DNA of 64,000 nt, taken from CAYNST01 sp964546435. GTDB taxonomy: Bacteria; Pseudomonadota; Gammaproteobacteria; Pseudomonadales; Cellvibrionaceae. The stretch covers positions 90,933-154,932 of the forward strand of contig CAZJKJ010000001.1 of NCBI GenBank assembly GCA_964546435.1. Reading direction: 5' to 3'. Both the position numbers and the translations under genes were made by a program. Positions 1 through 8,993 of this stretch are shown here, piece after piece. A model generated the notes under the pieces. That model worked only from the letters and a program-made list of their open reading frames with translations, searched no databases and was not told the DNA's origin. Within the stretch, counting starts at the first letter, position 1. Each line of letters opens with the position of its first letter.

Positions 1-179
1 TTAGAGCTTCCGGATGATGCCTCTTGTGCGGCAGATTTGCGAACGGTCACTACGGAACCTCTGACAAGACACATCAAGCAAGGTTGCCACTCAGACAGAT
101 CAGAGCCGCAGGCAATGGTCCTGCTGGTCACAGAAGGTCGGGGATTATAACGCAAGTGGAGGGCTGGGGCAGAAATGTT
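1..179. other. Left-edge segment without a recognised gene
   Basis: No convincing coding region is visible in the first 179 bases. On the minus strand, just downstream of the SRP RNA, there is a TATAAT box near 146-151, which could be a promoter -10 element for a gene lying off the left edge. I see no clear -35 partner. Confidence 0.25.
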
Positions 180-283
180 GGAGGGGACCCTAACCAGCCT
201 TACCCCGGCACACAGTAAAAACTACTACCGTTGCTCCCTTCCGGGCCTGGCGGGGTTCGCAGCCAACTGTTGCGAGGAGACCG
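180..283 (-). ncRNA. ffs: 4.5S RNA of the signal recognition particle (small bacterial SRP RNA)
   Basis: Read on the minus strand, this stretch carries the near-universal SRP domain IV core: CCAGGCCCGGAAGGGAGCA, followed shortly by ACGGTAG and then TGTGCCGGGGTAAGGCTGG, the return strand of the hairpin. The conserved GGAA tetraloop context and the asymmetric loop AGCA are visible. Length of about 100 nt fits the 4.5S type without an Alu domain. The RNA binds Ffh and targets nascent membrane proteins to FtsY. Ends are estimated from the terminal pairing and could shift by a few bases. Confidence 0.9.
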
Positions 284-344
284 GAAAGGGCCACCATCAA
301 AACCGATTCATATCGGAAGCGCGCATTATCCGGTTTTTGGGTGC

Positions 345-383
345 GAATGCAAGAGCAAGGCGCTCTTGCCTGCTCTTGCATTC
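345..383. repeat. Perfect 13-bp inverted repeat between serA and ffs
   Basis: The arm GAATGCAAGAGCA (345-357) is exactly complementary to TGCTCTTGCATTC (371-383), and a short GGC/GCC inner stem closes the loop. It lies 12 bases beyond the serA stop, where a terminator is expected. No T run follows on either strand, so it is either a non-canonical terminator, an mRNA 3'-end stabiliser or a protein-binding palindrome. Confidence 0.6.
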
Positions 384-394
384 TCCGTTTGAGC

Positions 395-1582
395 TCAGCC
401 CCGGCCGCCTGCACGGATCATGCGCACACGTTTTACATGTTCAGTGGCGGCAATGGCCTTGATGACTTCCTCCGACGGCGCCTCCCCCAGATCGATGATG
501 TTGTAGGCCAGATCACCCCGGCTCTTGTTAACCATGTCGATTACGTTGACAGTGTGCCTGGTAAAAACCGACAGGACATTGCCCAGCACGCCCGAGACGT
601 TGTCGTTGCTGAACGTCAACCGGCAGCAGCCGTTGATGGGACCAAGATCCGTCTGGGGGAAGTTGACCGAATTGGTGATATTGCCGTTTTCCAGAAAGTC
701 ACACAGCTGGTCTGCCGCCATGACGGCGCAGTTGTCTTCAGCTTCTGCCGTGCTCGCGCCGATATGTGGCAGAGCAATAACATCTTTACGCCCGCGCATC
801 GCCGGTGTCGGGAAATCACAGATATATTGGCGCAACCGGCCGGCATCCAGCGCTGCCAGAATGGCCGCATCATCCACAATCGCGTCCCGGGCAAAGTTGA
901 CCAGGGTGGCGGACGGCTTCATGGCGACCAGGGTCTCCGCATTGATCATGTGACGGGTGGCGTCCAGCGCGGGTACGTGCAGGGATACGTAATCGCTGGC
1001 GGCCAGCAGCTGAGCCAGGTTTTCCTTGCGCTGAACCTGACTGGGCAGACGCCAGGCGGCCTCGACCGACAGAGCCGGGTCAAAACCGACCACGCGCATT
1101 CCCAGTGCCAGCGCCATTTCTGCAACCATGGATCCGATGGCGCCAAGCCCTACAACGCCGAGGGTCTTGCCTTTCAGCTCACGCCCGGCAAACCGCTTTT
1201 TTTCCGCCTCGAGCAGCGCCGACAGTTCATCCAGCCGGTCAAGGGTGAGGCCGTTGACGAACTCTCGTCCACCGAGAATATCGCGGGAACTCAGCAACAT
1301 CCCCGCCAGCACCAACTCCTTCACCGCGTTGGCGTTAGCACCGGGCGTATTGAATGCGACTATGCCCCGCTGGCTGTACTCGGCGACCGGCAGATTGTTG
1401 ACACCTGCCCCGGCCCGGGCCACTGCCAGCAAGGTTTCGGGAATCGCTTCACCATGAAGTTTATGACTGCGGACGATATATGCATCTGCTCGATCCAGCT
1501 CCGGCCCCACTTCATAGTGGGCTGCGGGAAACTGCTCCAGGCCGATGGGAGAGATTTTGTTATAGGTTTTAACGAAAAACAT
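395..1582 (-). CDS. serA: D-3-phosphoglycerate dehydrogenase
   Basis: It oxidises 3-phosphoglycerate to 3-phosphohydroxypyruvate with NAD, the first step of serine synthesis in the cytosol. The protein has 395 residues with the 2-hydroxyacid dehydrogenase layout: an N-terminal substrate domain, a Rossmann GxGxxG motif (VVGLGAIGS, about residue 143), the NFARD segment that supplies the catalytic Arg, and PHIGAST with the catalytic His near residue 272. The last roughly 70 residues look like an ACT domain (HTVNVIDMVN), probably for serine feedback. The length fits the shorter SerA type. serC lies upstream on the same strand, giving a serC-serA order with a gap of about 310 bases. Function is secure from motifs and neighbour. 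Confidence 0.93.
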   Translation of the reverse strand: MFFVKTYNKISPIGLEQFPAAHYEVGPELDRADAYIVRSHKLHGEAIPETLLAVARAGAGVNNLPVAEYSQRGIVAFNTPGANANAVKELVLAGMLLSSRDILGGREFVNGLTLDRLDELSALLEAEKKRFAGRELKGKTLGVVGLGAIGSMVAEMALALGMRVVGFDPALSVEAAWRLPSQVQRKENLAQLLAASDYVSLHVPALDATRHMINAETLVAMKPSATLVNFARDAIVDDAAILAALDAGRLRQYICDFPTPAMRGRKDVIALPHIGASTAEAEDNCAVMAADQLCDFLENGNITNSVNFPQTDLGPINGCCRLTFSNDNVSGVLGNVLSVFTRHTVNVIDMVNKSRGDLAYNIIDLGEAPSEEVIKAIAATEHVKRVRMIRAGGRG

Positions 1583-1829
1583 GAAGCCTCCTTAAATACT
1601 GCGCACCGCGCCTTGAGCTTTGCGCACCCCAATAGACATTCAAGGCCGTGCAAATGAGCGAGGACAAAGCAGTTGTCGGGTTATTTGACACCGGGAAACA
1701 GGCGCCGATCTTAGTCCACTGTTTTGCAATACAATTTTATATGGCACAGTTTGTGCTAAGAGATGAATACCAGCTGGAAAACCTTTTATTGACGTTTTTC
1801 AGGAAGGTAAACCTTGTTTCTTCGATTCT

Positions 1830-1855
1830 GCCCTGGCTTGCCAGGGCTTTTTTTT
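1830..1855 (+). terminator. Intrinsic terminator reading on the plus strand
   Basis: GCCCTGG (1830-1836) pairs with CCAGGGC (1841-1847) around a CTTG loop, and eight T residues follow (1848-1855). This is a textbook Rho-independent terminator for plus-strand transcription. Both flanking genes (serA and serC) are on the minus strand and I see no plus-strand coding gene upstream. It may therefore end a small RNA transcribed across the serA-serC gap (about 1583-1855). Confidence 0.7.
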
Positions 1856-1893
1856 GCCGCGACGAAAGGATATCCCGCCGCGACGACACTGCG

Positions 1894-3009
1894 TCAGCCG
1901 ACCACTTCGTGGTAAACCCACTCCAGCCATGGCATTAATGCTTGCAGATCGGCCGCTTCGACCGTCGCGCCACACCACAGGCGCAGACCCGGAGGCGCGT
2001 CGCGGTAAGCGCCGATATCGTAGGCTACCCCTTCCTTCTCCAGTCGCTTGGCGATGGCTTTAACCTGATCCGCAGTCGCCTTTAAAGTCAGGCATACGCT
2101 AGTATTCGAGCGGATTTGCGCATCGGCGGCGAGAAACTCGATCCAGTCCTTGCTCGCCACGAAATCTTCAACCACTTTCAGATTGGCTTCGGACCGGCTG
2201 ATGGTGCCCTCCACGCCGCCCAGATCGCGCACCCATTGCAGTGCATCCAGGTAATCCGCCACGCACAGCATGGAAGGCGTATTGATCGTCTCACCTTTGA
2301 AGATCCCTTCCACCAGCTTGCCACCCTTGGTCATGCGGAACAGCTTGGGCATCGGCCAGGCCGGCACCCAGGATTCCAGCCGCTCCACTGCGCGCGGGCT
2401 CAGGATCAGCATCCCGTGGGCCCCTTCCCCGCCGAGCACTTTCTGCCACGAATAAGTTACGACATCCAGTTTGGACCAGGGCAAGGGCATGGCAAACACG
2501 GCCGAGGTGGCATCACAAATGGTCAGCCCGGCGCGATCGTCGGGAATCCAGTTGCCGTCGGGCACCTTTACGCCGGAGGTGGTGCCGTTCCAGGTGAAGA
2601 TGACATCGTTATCGAAGTTGGCTTTCGCCAGATCGGGAAGCAGACCGTAATCCGCCTCGAACACCCGGGTGTTCTGAAGCTTCAGCTGCTTGGTAACATC
2701 CGTGACCCAGCCCGAGCCGAAGGATTCCCACGCAAGGATGTCGACGCCGCGACTGCCCAGCAGGGACCACATCGCCATCTCCATGGCGCCGGTATCGGAA
2801 CCCGCAACAATGCCCACCCGGTAACCTGGCGGCAGCTCCAGCAGTTCGGCCGTGTCGGTGCAGGCCTTTTCCAGAACCTGTTTGCCCAGCGCGGAACGGT
2901 GCGAGCGGCCAAGTGTTTCCAGATCGAGCTTGCTGACGTCATATCCGGGTCGCTTGCTGCAAGGACCGGAAGAAAAGTTGGGATTGGCGGGCTTGACCGA
3001 CGGCTGCAT
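1894..3009 (-). CDS. serC: Phosphoserine aminotransferase
   Basis: It transfers an amino group from glutamate to 3-phosphohydroxypyruvate to give O-phosphoserine, the second step of serine synthesis. The 371-residue protein starts with NFSSGPCSKRPG, the phosphate-binding N-terminus of class V aminotransferases. The PLP lysine lies in YSWQKVLGGEGAH near residue 190. Wording such as SHRSALGK and GGVEGTISRSEANL matches the alphaproteobacterial/archaeal-like SerC subgroup rather than the E. coli type; that subgroup call is from memory. The gene lies upstream of serA on the same strand, consistent with a serine pathway unit. Confidence 0.9.
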   Translation of the reverse strand: MQPSVKPANPNFSSGPCSKRPGYDVSKLDLETLGRSHRSALGKQVLEKACTDTAELLELPPGYRVGIVAGSDTGAMEMAMWSLLGSRGVDILAWESFGSGWVTDVTKQLKLQNTRVFEADYGLLPDLAKANFDNDVIFTWNGTTSGVKVPDGNWIPDDRAGLTICDATSAVFAMPLPWSKLDVVTYSWQKVLGGEGAHGMLILSPRAVERLESWVPAWPMPKLFRMTKGGKLVEGIFKGETINTPSMLCVADYLDALQWVRDLGGVEGTISRSEANLKVVEDFVASKDWIEFLAADAQIRSNTSVCLTLKATADQVKAIAKRLEKEGVAYDIGAYRDAPPGLRLWCGATVEAADLQALMPWLEWVYHEVVG

Positions 3010-3171
3010 GGGTTTCCTCTCGAAAATGGTAAGAACAGTGGCAATGGCCGCAAAGACTGCGGCGACACTCTGAAGAAAAAGAGCGGCATTATGCCAGCAA
3101 CACAGGATTTATCACAGGCGGCGCCGGGAGCAGCGCAGCCTGCAGTTGCCGGAATTGGAACCGGTAAAAAC

Positions 3172-5286
3172 TCAGCGACGGCGCAGCGTCTGGCGATTCC
3201 TGGGCCGGTTGACTCTGACCCCACCGCGGCGCAGTTTTTTCTCGCCTGGAATAAGGGCGTGCGGGCCGTCGCCGATCAGATCGGGACGTCCCATTTTCAG
3301 AAATGCCTCGCGGAGCATCGGCCAGTTGGCTTCGTCATGAAACCGCAGCAAAGCTTTCTGGAAGCGCCGCTGGGGCAAGGATTTGGCCGTGTTCACGCCG
3401 CGGCTTTTATAAGTCACCTTGCGCAGGGGATCTTTGCCGGAATAATACATGGCGGTGGCCATCGCCATAGGCGAGGGGTAGAACGTCTGGACCTGATCGA
3501 GCCGGTATTTGTTGTCTTTGAGCCAAAGCGCGAGATTGATCATGTCATCGTCCTCGCACCCCGGATGCGCCGCGATGAAATAAGGAATCAGGTACTGCTT
3601 CTTGCCCGCCTCTTTGGAGAATCGCTCGAACATCGCCTTGAACTTCTCATAGGCGCCAATGCCCGGCTTCATCATCTGGTTCAGCGGGCCGTCTTCGGTG
3701 TGCTCCGGTGCAATTTTCAGGTAGCCGCCAACGTGATGCGTGACCAGCTCCTTCACATATTCGGGATCTTCGACCGCGAGGTCATAGCGCAACCCCGACG
3801 CGATCGCAATGCGTTTGATTCCGGGAAGCGCCCGGGCTTTGCGATACAGCCGGGTGGTGGGCGAATGGTCGGTAATCAGATTCTTGCAGATACCTGGAAA
3901 TACACAGGACAAGCGCCGGCAACTTGCCAAAATGGCGGGGCTGCGGCAGGTCAGGCGATACATGTTCGCCGTGGGGCCGCCGAGATCGGAAATCGTCCCC
4001 GTAAAGCCGGGAACCTTGTCGCGGATATCTTCTATTTCCTGAAGGATCGACTCCTCCGACCGACTCTGGATAATCCGACCTTCGTGTTCAGTAATTGAAC
4101 AGAAAGTACAACCGCCAAAACACCCCCGCATGATATTGACTGACGTCTTGATCATGTCGTAGGCGGGAATGGGCGACTTCCCGTAAACCGGGTGCGGAAC
4201 TCGCGCATACGGAAGACCGAAAACCGCGTCCATTTCGTCAGTTTCCAGAGGAATCGGCGGCGGATTTATCCAGACCTCCCAGTGACCGTGTTTCTGTATC
4301 AGGGCGCGGGCATTATGGGGATTCGATTCGAGATGCAAGACCCGGGATGCGTGGGAATACAAAGCCCTGTCGTTGCGGACCTTCTCGAAGGACGGCAACC
4401 GGATATAAGTGATGGCCGGATCCAGTTCATATTGCCGGTGAACCGGCATGGGCAGGATCCGCACCGGCACCGGCGCATCCGGGTCTACCGGCGGTTCGTC
4501 GCTCTTGCAGGACTGGGTCTGGGTGTCCTTGTATTCGTAGGGATTCGGAATGGTGTCGATATTTTTGGGCCAGTCGATCCGGGTCGAGTCAATCTCGGTC
4601 CACCCCGACGGAGGCAGTTTGCGCAGAAATGCCGTGCCCCGAACCTCGTCAATCTGCTCGATCGGCTCACCCGCGGCCAGCCGATGAGCTACTTCAATGA
4701 TCGCCCGCTCGGCATTGCCAAACAGCAGCAGATCCGCAGCACTGTCCACCAGCACCGACCGCCGCACCTGGTCGCTCCAGTAATCGTACTGGGCAATACG
4801 GCGCAGACTCGCTTCAATACCGCCGATCACCACCGGCACATCCCCGTAAGCCTCACGGCAGCGGTGGCTGTAGACGGTAACCGCCCGATCGGGCCGCTTG
4901 CCGCCTTCGTTATCCGGTGTATAGGCGTCGTCCGAGCGCTGGCGCAAATCCGAGGTATAACGGTTGATCATCGAATCCATATTGCCGGCGGAGACGCCGA
5001 AAAACAGGTTGGGGCGCCCCAGGGCTTTGAACGGCTCGGCTGAAGTCCAGTCCGGTTGCGCAATAATGCCCACCCGAAACCCCTGGTTTTCCAGAAGACG
5101 GCCGATGACGGCGGTTCCGAAACTGGGGTGATCGACATAAGCATCCCCGCTCACGATGATCACATCGCAACTATCCCACCCGAGCGCATCCATTTCGGCC
5201 TTTGACATGGGCAGAAACGGCGCCGGACCAAAACACTCGGCCCAGTATTTGGGATAGGTCAGAAGATTCTTTGCAGGTACCAACAT
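3172..5286 (-). CDS. ygiQ: YgiQ-family radical SAM protein
   Basis: A 704-residue member of the UPF0313/YgiQ family of radical SAM enzymes. The cluster-binding motif CxxxCxxC is seen as GCFGGCTFC near residues 387-394. The N-terminal part has the family pattern DVIIVSGDAYVDHPSFG, resembling a cobalamin-binding-like domain. The C-terminal part contains the YLIPYFIAAHPG and QVQTFYPSP stretches typical of the family. The reaction remains undefined for the family, so only the family can be named. It is a single gene between serC and the IS remnant that marks the edge of cluster 1. Confidence 0.88.
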   Translation of the reverse strand: MLVPAKNLLTYPKYWAECFGPAPFLPMSKAEMDALGWDSCDVIIVSGDAYVDHPSFGTAVIGRLLENQGFRVGIIAQPDWTSAEPFKALGRPNLFFGVSAGNMDSMINRYTSDLRQRSDDAYTPDNEGGKRPDRAVTVYSHRCREAYGDVPVVIGGIEASLRRIAQYDYWSDQVRRSVLVDSAADLLLFGNAERAIIEVAHRLAAGEPIEQIDEVRGTAFLRKLPPSGWTEIDSTRIDWPKNIDTIPNPYEYKDTQTQSCKSDEPPVDPDAPVPVRILPMPVHRQYELDPAITYIRLPSFEKVRNDRALYSHASRVLHLESNPHNARALIQKHGHWEVWINPPPIPLETDEMDAVFGLPYARVPHPVYGKSPIPAYDMIKTSVNIMRGCFGGCTFCSITEHEGRIIQSRSEESILQEIEDIRDKVPGFTGTISDLGGPTANMYRLTCRSPAILASCRRLSCVFPGICKNLITDHSPTTRLYRKARALPGIKRIAIASGLRYDLAVEDPEYVKELVTHHVGGYLKIAPEHTEDGPLNQMMKPGIGAYEKFKAMFERFSKEAGKKQYLIPYFIAAHPGCEDDDMINLALWLKDNKYRLDQVQTFYPSPMAMATAMYYSGKDPLRKVTYKSRGVNTAKSLPQRRFQKALLRFHDEANWPMLREAFLKMGRPDLIGDGPHALIPGEKKLRRGGVRVNRPRNRQTLRRR

Positions 5287-5402
5287 AGCGCTATAGCTTT
5301 CTCGAGGGAGACCCGCCGAATGCGGGCGCGTATTGTCCCAGAAATGGATGCATAAGCCTAGCGTCTGTTCCTGTTTTGCGGTACCCCATTGATATATAAG
5401 AA

Positions 5403-5449
5403 CAAGCTCGTTTAGCTGTAGCTCTCACACAACAACAAAGACGAGCTTG
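5403..5449. repeat. Inverted repeat at a degenerate IS end
   Basis: CAAGCTCGT (5403-5411) is repeated in inverted form as ACGAGCTTG (5441-5449). It sits directly in front of the IS5-type transposase start at 5452, so it is probably part of the left terminal region of a former insertion sequence. The element's outer end and its target duplication were not identified. Confidence 0.4.
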
Positions 5450-5451
5450 CA

Positions 5452-5505
5452 ATGCCCCGATTACTGCTCAGCGGTGAGCTTTGGTCGAAGCTGCGGACAA
5501 TCATC
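5452..5505 (+). pseudogene. N-terminal fragment of an IS5-family transposase
   Basis: Reading from the ATG at 5452 gives MPRLLLSGELWSKLRTII, the hallmark start of one IS5-family transposase group (typically MPRL-LSDELWSKLR). After about 18 codons the match ends, and the frame runs into sequence that belongs, on the other strand, to the RND exporter gene. The rest of the transposase is missing. The fragment lies between ygiQ and the last gene of cluster 1, so it marks a rearrangement point. Confidence 0.65.
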
Positions 5506-8110
5506 AAGCTATCGGGTTGGACATGTCAGTCACCACCAGCGGCTTTGCTGCCAGCGGCGCAGCCACTGGCGTCTTGATCAGCCATGGCGCAAAGACCGCG
5601 ATCACAAACAATGACATAAGACCGCTTATAGCAAGCGAGGCAGACACCAGCGCACCCAAATGCACCACAGGTTCATACTCCGCCAGCAATAGCGACAAAA
5701 AGCCCAGGGAAAAGACAAGAACGTTAAACATGATCGACTTGCCGGAACTGCGCACAGCCTGAATTATTGCATCATCCAACGGCAATTCAAGAACGTCGAG
5801 ACCGTGGCGTATTCGCAGGTTGAAGTGCACCGCGTAATCCACTATCCCCACAACCAGAAAGGCTATGATGGCCGTACCTATGTTCAGATCGATACCAGCC
5901 AATGGCATCATCCCGTAGAAAAAGACGAGTGTTACCGCCAACGGTAACGTCGTCATCAATGCGCTACGCAGTGATTTCATCCAGATCGCAACCACGACAA
6001 ACACTGCGAACAAGGCCAGCAATGTGCTCTGCACCTGACCGTTGAGAATTTCATCAAGAACACCGGTCCAGATTACCGGTGTGCCCGCGAGCGTTACGGT
6101 CAGATACTCCGGCTTGTTCTCGGCCAACCAGTCATTGAGCGTAGCCAGGAGAGCCTGGTATTGCGTCGCACGGGTGGTGTTCATGGTGAATAACACTGCC
6201 GTTTTGGAAAAATCACTGTTCAATACGTTGGTAAGATCAGCACCGCCACCGTTTTCATAAAGCACAATTGACTGACGCACGATGTCATCACCGCGGACGG
6301 TTTCAGTCGTCACGTCACCGTTCTCGTCACGATCGCTAAAAATTTCCTCTGCGTCAGGTACGCGGTTGTAGGCGGGATTCATGTCATTCATAACATAGAA
6401 AATCCGCTTTATATAGGTTGCGAGTGAGTAGGTATAGGTCACGTTTTCCTGGGTCAGCAGAAATTTGTCCAGCTCGTCGATAAACTTCACTGTCTCTACC
6501 GAGAAAATTTCACTGTCTGATTGCGCTTCAAACATAATCCAGCCCGGGCTGGTACCCGCTACATGGGAATTCACGAAGTCGTCCGATATTCGATACTGGT
6601 TGTCTGGTTTGAAATACTCCGCACCTGCATCTTCGATATTGATTCTGCTTGCGCTGGCTGCCGCACCTGCAAGTAATATAAAAAACCCGGCCATAGCCAG
6701 GCGACGATGCTGCAATAGACCTGACATAACACGGGCAAGAAACTCTGCCAGTCGGTCTGGACGTACCCGTTCCTTTTCACTGACGGGCTTTTTAGTCGCC
6801 CAGATGCTCAACCAGGCAGGAATCAGAAGCAGTGAGATGATCTGCGCTGTTACCAATCCTGCCGCCATGTAAATTCCGAAGTTGCGAATGCCCTCAATAT
6901 CGGTTGCGGACGACACAAGAAATGCGACCACGGTCGTAACTGTGGTCAAGAGAACCGGCGACACCATCACTCTCATCGTGTTGTCCACCGCTGCCCGGTT
7001 ATCGATACCCGATTTTTTCTCTGAAAAGTATTCCGCCATGATATGGATGGCATCGGCGCCGCAAATGGTAATGAGAAATACCGGCAACACGCTGGTGATC
7101 AAATCCAGCGGAGTGCCGAACAGTGCCATCATCCCGAGTGTCCAGATACTGCACATAATTACATTTATCAGCGGCAACGCAATGCCTAAAGGCTTTCTGA
7201 AAAATGCGATTAGAATGATCGCCACGATCAGGATAACCAGGGGAAACAGGACGGCCATTTCCTTATCAATCAGGCGTTTTTGCTCCGCGAAAAAAATCGG
7301 TACGCCGGCTATATGAATCTGATCCGTAAATTCCGGATGTCCTTGCTGATAATCCGCAACAATTTTTGAGAAAGCTCCGTAGGCACGTAACTGGCCTTCT
7401 GCATCATCCTGCTTTATACCCAGTTCGACGACAGTCAGCGCAACCTTTCCGTCCTCGGAAATGACGCCGTTCAACAGCATTTCGTTTTCCATAACTTCCC
7501 GGCGTACCGCGTCCGGATCTACCTCGAAACTGTTCACGCTCGGTCTCGCGACGAGCGTGCCCTGTTCATCAATAAATATGTTTTCACTCGCCGCTATGCC
7601 GGCCAGTTCCTCTATTGGATTCAGCCTGTGCGGAAGAAATCTAAAAAAGCTCGATTCCGCTCGCTGCAAAGGCAGGGTACTCGCAACTTGTAACAGGCGC
7701 TGAGCGTCAAAAAAATCGCTTTGTTGAAAACCGTCGGCCAGTATGGCGTTGCCGATTTCCCCCAGCGCGGGGTACTTCTTTATCAAGGCTTCCAGCTGTC
7801 GCTGATCACTGTCGTTGGTCAATATCATGGTGCGCGATGTTTGTGCAAAGTGAAACGCAGCGTGCAGAGACTCACGATTGAACACATCAATCTCGTTTAC
7901 CTGAGCAATGAGAACCGCGTCAAATGTGCCGGTGAACATCGATTGCATGTCGATAATCGATTTCCGTGCGGGATGACTCTCTGGCAACAGGTATGGATTG
8001 CTATCCGCAGTTAATCCTCCCAGCGCATAGATAAAGAACCCTGTTAGTATCGCGAGCCCGGCGAGGATCAGCTTTGCGAATTTGTGGACAAAATTCAGGT
8101 ACCTGCTCAT
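5504..8110 (-). CDS. RND-superfamily exporter of the MMPL type
   Basis: An 868-residue inner-membrane transporter with the duplicated MMPL/SSD layout. One membrane segment near residues 14-33 precedes a periplasmic domain, followed by a cluster of segments containing CGADAIHIM (proton-relay-like Asp). A second periplasmic domain follows, then a second cluster with GIVDYAVHF. No separate adaptor gene is present. Such exporters move lipids or hydrophobic products out of the inner membrane. It is the last gene of cluster 1, 12 bases after the LolA-like gene, and is probably the export pump for the cluster product. Its last codons overlap the IS5 fragment, so the extreme C-terminus may be altered. 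Confidence 0.85.
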   Translation of the reverse strand: MSRYLNFVHKFAKLILAGLAILTGFFIYALGGLTADSNPYLLPESHPARKSIIDMQSMFTGTFDAVLIAQVNEIDVFNRESLHAAFHFAQTSRTMILTNDSDQRQLEALIKKYPALGEIGNAILADGFQQSDFFDAQRLLQVASTLPLQRAESSFFRFLPHRLNPIEELAGIAASENIFIDEQGTLVARPSVNSFEVDPDAVRREVMENEMLLNGVISEDGKVALTVVELGIKQDDAEGQLRAYGAFSKIVADYQQGHPEFTDQIHIAGVPIFFAEQKRLIDKEMAVLFPLVILIVAIILIAFFRKPLGIALPLINVIMCSIWTLGMMALFGTPLDLITSVLPVFLITICGADAIHIMAEYFSEKKSGIDNRAAVDNTMRVMVSPVLLTTVTTVVAFLVSSATDIEGIRNFGIYMAAGLVTAQIISLLLIPAWLSIWATKKPVSEKERVRPDRLAEFLARVMSGLLQHRRLAMAGFFILLAGAAASASRINIEDAGAEYFKPDNQYRISDDFVNSHVAGTSPGWIMFEAQSDSEIFSVETVKFIDELDKFLLTQENVTYTYSLATYIKRIFYVMNDMNPAYNRVPDAEEIFSDRDENGDVTTETVRGDDIVRQSIVLYENGGGADLTNVLNSDFSKTAVLFTMNTTRATQYQALLATLNDWLAENKPEYLTVTLAGTPVIWTGVLDEILNGQVQSTLLALFAVFVVVAIWMKSLRSALMTTLPLAVTLVFFYGMMPLAGIDLNIGTAIIAFLVVGIVDYAVHFNLRIRHGLDVLELPLDDAIIQAVRSSGKSIMFNVLVFSLGFLSLLLAEYEPVVHLGALVSASLAISGLMSLFVIAVFAPWLIKTPVAAPLAAKPLVVTDMSNPIA

Positions 8111-8122
8111 AACCGTTATTCC

Positions 8123-8989
8123 TTATTTTATTAATATTTTTCCGGATTTCAGCGCGGTCTTCAGCGCAGGGAGCGCAAACAATGCCTCATCGATCCCGAC
8201 GTTGTATTTTACCTTCGAGAATATCAAGCGAGACTTGTCTCCCGAGACATGGTTAACCGCCTCGCTCGTCAGGACTGTCCATACTCCGTCGATTTCATCT
8301 ACATCCAGGGCAGTAATGGTTTTAAAGGCGATACCCTTTACGTCAAAATAGGTCTCCCGCAACAGAATATTCCGTTCCTTGTCGACCCAGACAATGCCTT
8401 TGTGGTAGCCGGTTTTGCGGATGATCGCATCGGAAGCCGGTGTCCGCTCGATCTTATAGGAGGGACGCCCGCCAACCTCTTCCTCTCCAGCCAGTGTCTG
8501 CCGATAATCCCCGACACGCACCTTATCCAGATCAATGTATGCATATTCACTCCCCATAAACGCACCGCGTTTATCACTGGCCGACACTCTGCGGTTTTGC
8601 CTGAACGCCGGGAGATACATCCACTGGTCGGCCTCCTGCTGTTTGCTTTCCTCGTAATTGATCGTCTGGAAACCCACGCCCTTGACGTCGGCGGGACTGG
8701 TAAAATAAATCGCCATTGCTGAATCCTGGCCCTGGTCTTTTTGCAGGTAATACATTTCCCGTTTGCGAATCTTGCCTTTGCTGTCTTCCAGCTCCATCAC
8801 GACCTCGGAGTAGATATCTTTGCCGTCATCACGGTCCCTGACCTGCTCCAGAATCTTGTCGGCAGTCGGAGGCGATGTCTTTGCGAAGTCGGCGGCGAGG
8901 GCGCCGGTCATCGAGAGTATGAGAGGGGCAAGCAACAGCGGACGCGCGCACCGAGACGAAATTCTCTTCATGGCAGAAGTTCTCTTCAT
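8123..8989 (-). CDS. LolA-like outer-membrane lipoprotein-sorting protein
   Basis: A 288-residue secreted protein with an N-terminal signal peptide (hydrophobic LLLAPLILSMTGALA). The mature part matches the LolA-like fold often annotated as outer membrane lipoprotein-sorting protein: VVMELEDSKGK, WMYLPAFRQNRRVS, MGSEYAYIDL, YFDVKGIAFKT. Relatives are found beside MMPL exporters and are thought to carry lipids across the periplasm. Its start overlaps the stop of the beta-barrel gene by 3 bases, so translation is probably coupled. Two in-frame starts (8989 and 8971) arise from an 18-base duplication, and the true one is uncertain. Confidence 0.8.
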   Translation of the reverse strand: MKRTSAMKRISSRCARPLLLAPLILSMTGALAADFAKTSPPTADKILEQVRDRDDGKDIYSEVVMELEDSKGKIRKREMYYLQKDQGQDSAMAIYFTSPADVKGVGFQTINYEESKQQEADQWMYLPAFRQNRRVSASDKRGAFMGSEYAYIDLDKVRVGDYRQTLAGEEEVGGRPSYKIERTPASDAIIRKTGYHKGIVWVDKERNILLRETYFDVKGIAFKTITALDVDEIDGVWTVLTSEAVNHVSGDKSRLIFSKVKYNVGIDEALFALPALKTALKSGKILIK

Positions 8990-8993
8990 GGCA
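8958..8993. repeat. 18-bp tandem duplication over the LolA-like start codon
   Basis: Two copies of an 18-base unit (8958-8975 and 8976-8993) share TTCTCTTCATGGCA with one mismatch elsewhere. On the minus strand each copy provides an ATG followed by AAGAGAA, giving the protein two candidate starts six codons apart. Confidence 0.75.

Noticed and set aside
341..1657. Plus-strand open frame of 438 codons over serA
   Set aside because: Antisense shadow of serA; composition is rich in His, Gln and Arg as expected for a reversed GC-rich gene.
2116..4098. Long plus-strand open frame of 660 codons over serC and ygiQ
   Set aside because: It is the antisense shadow of two clearly recognisable minus-strand genes in GC-rich sequence and has no protein-family features.
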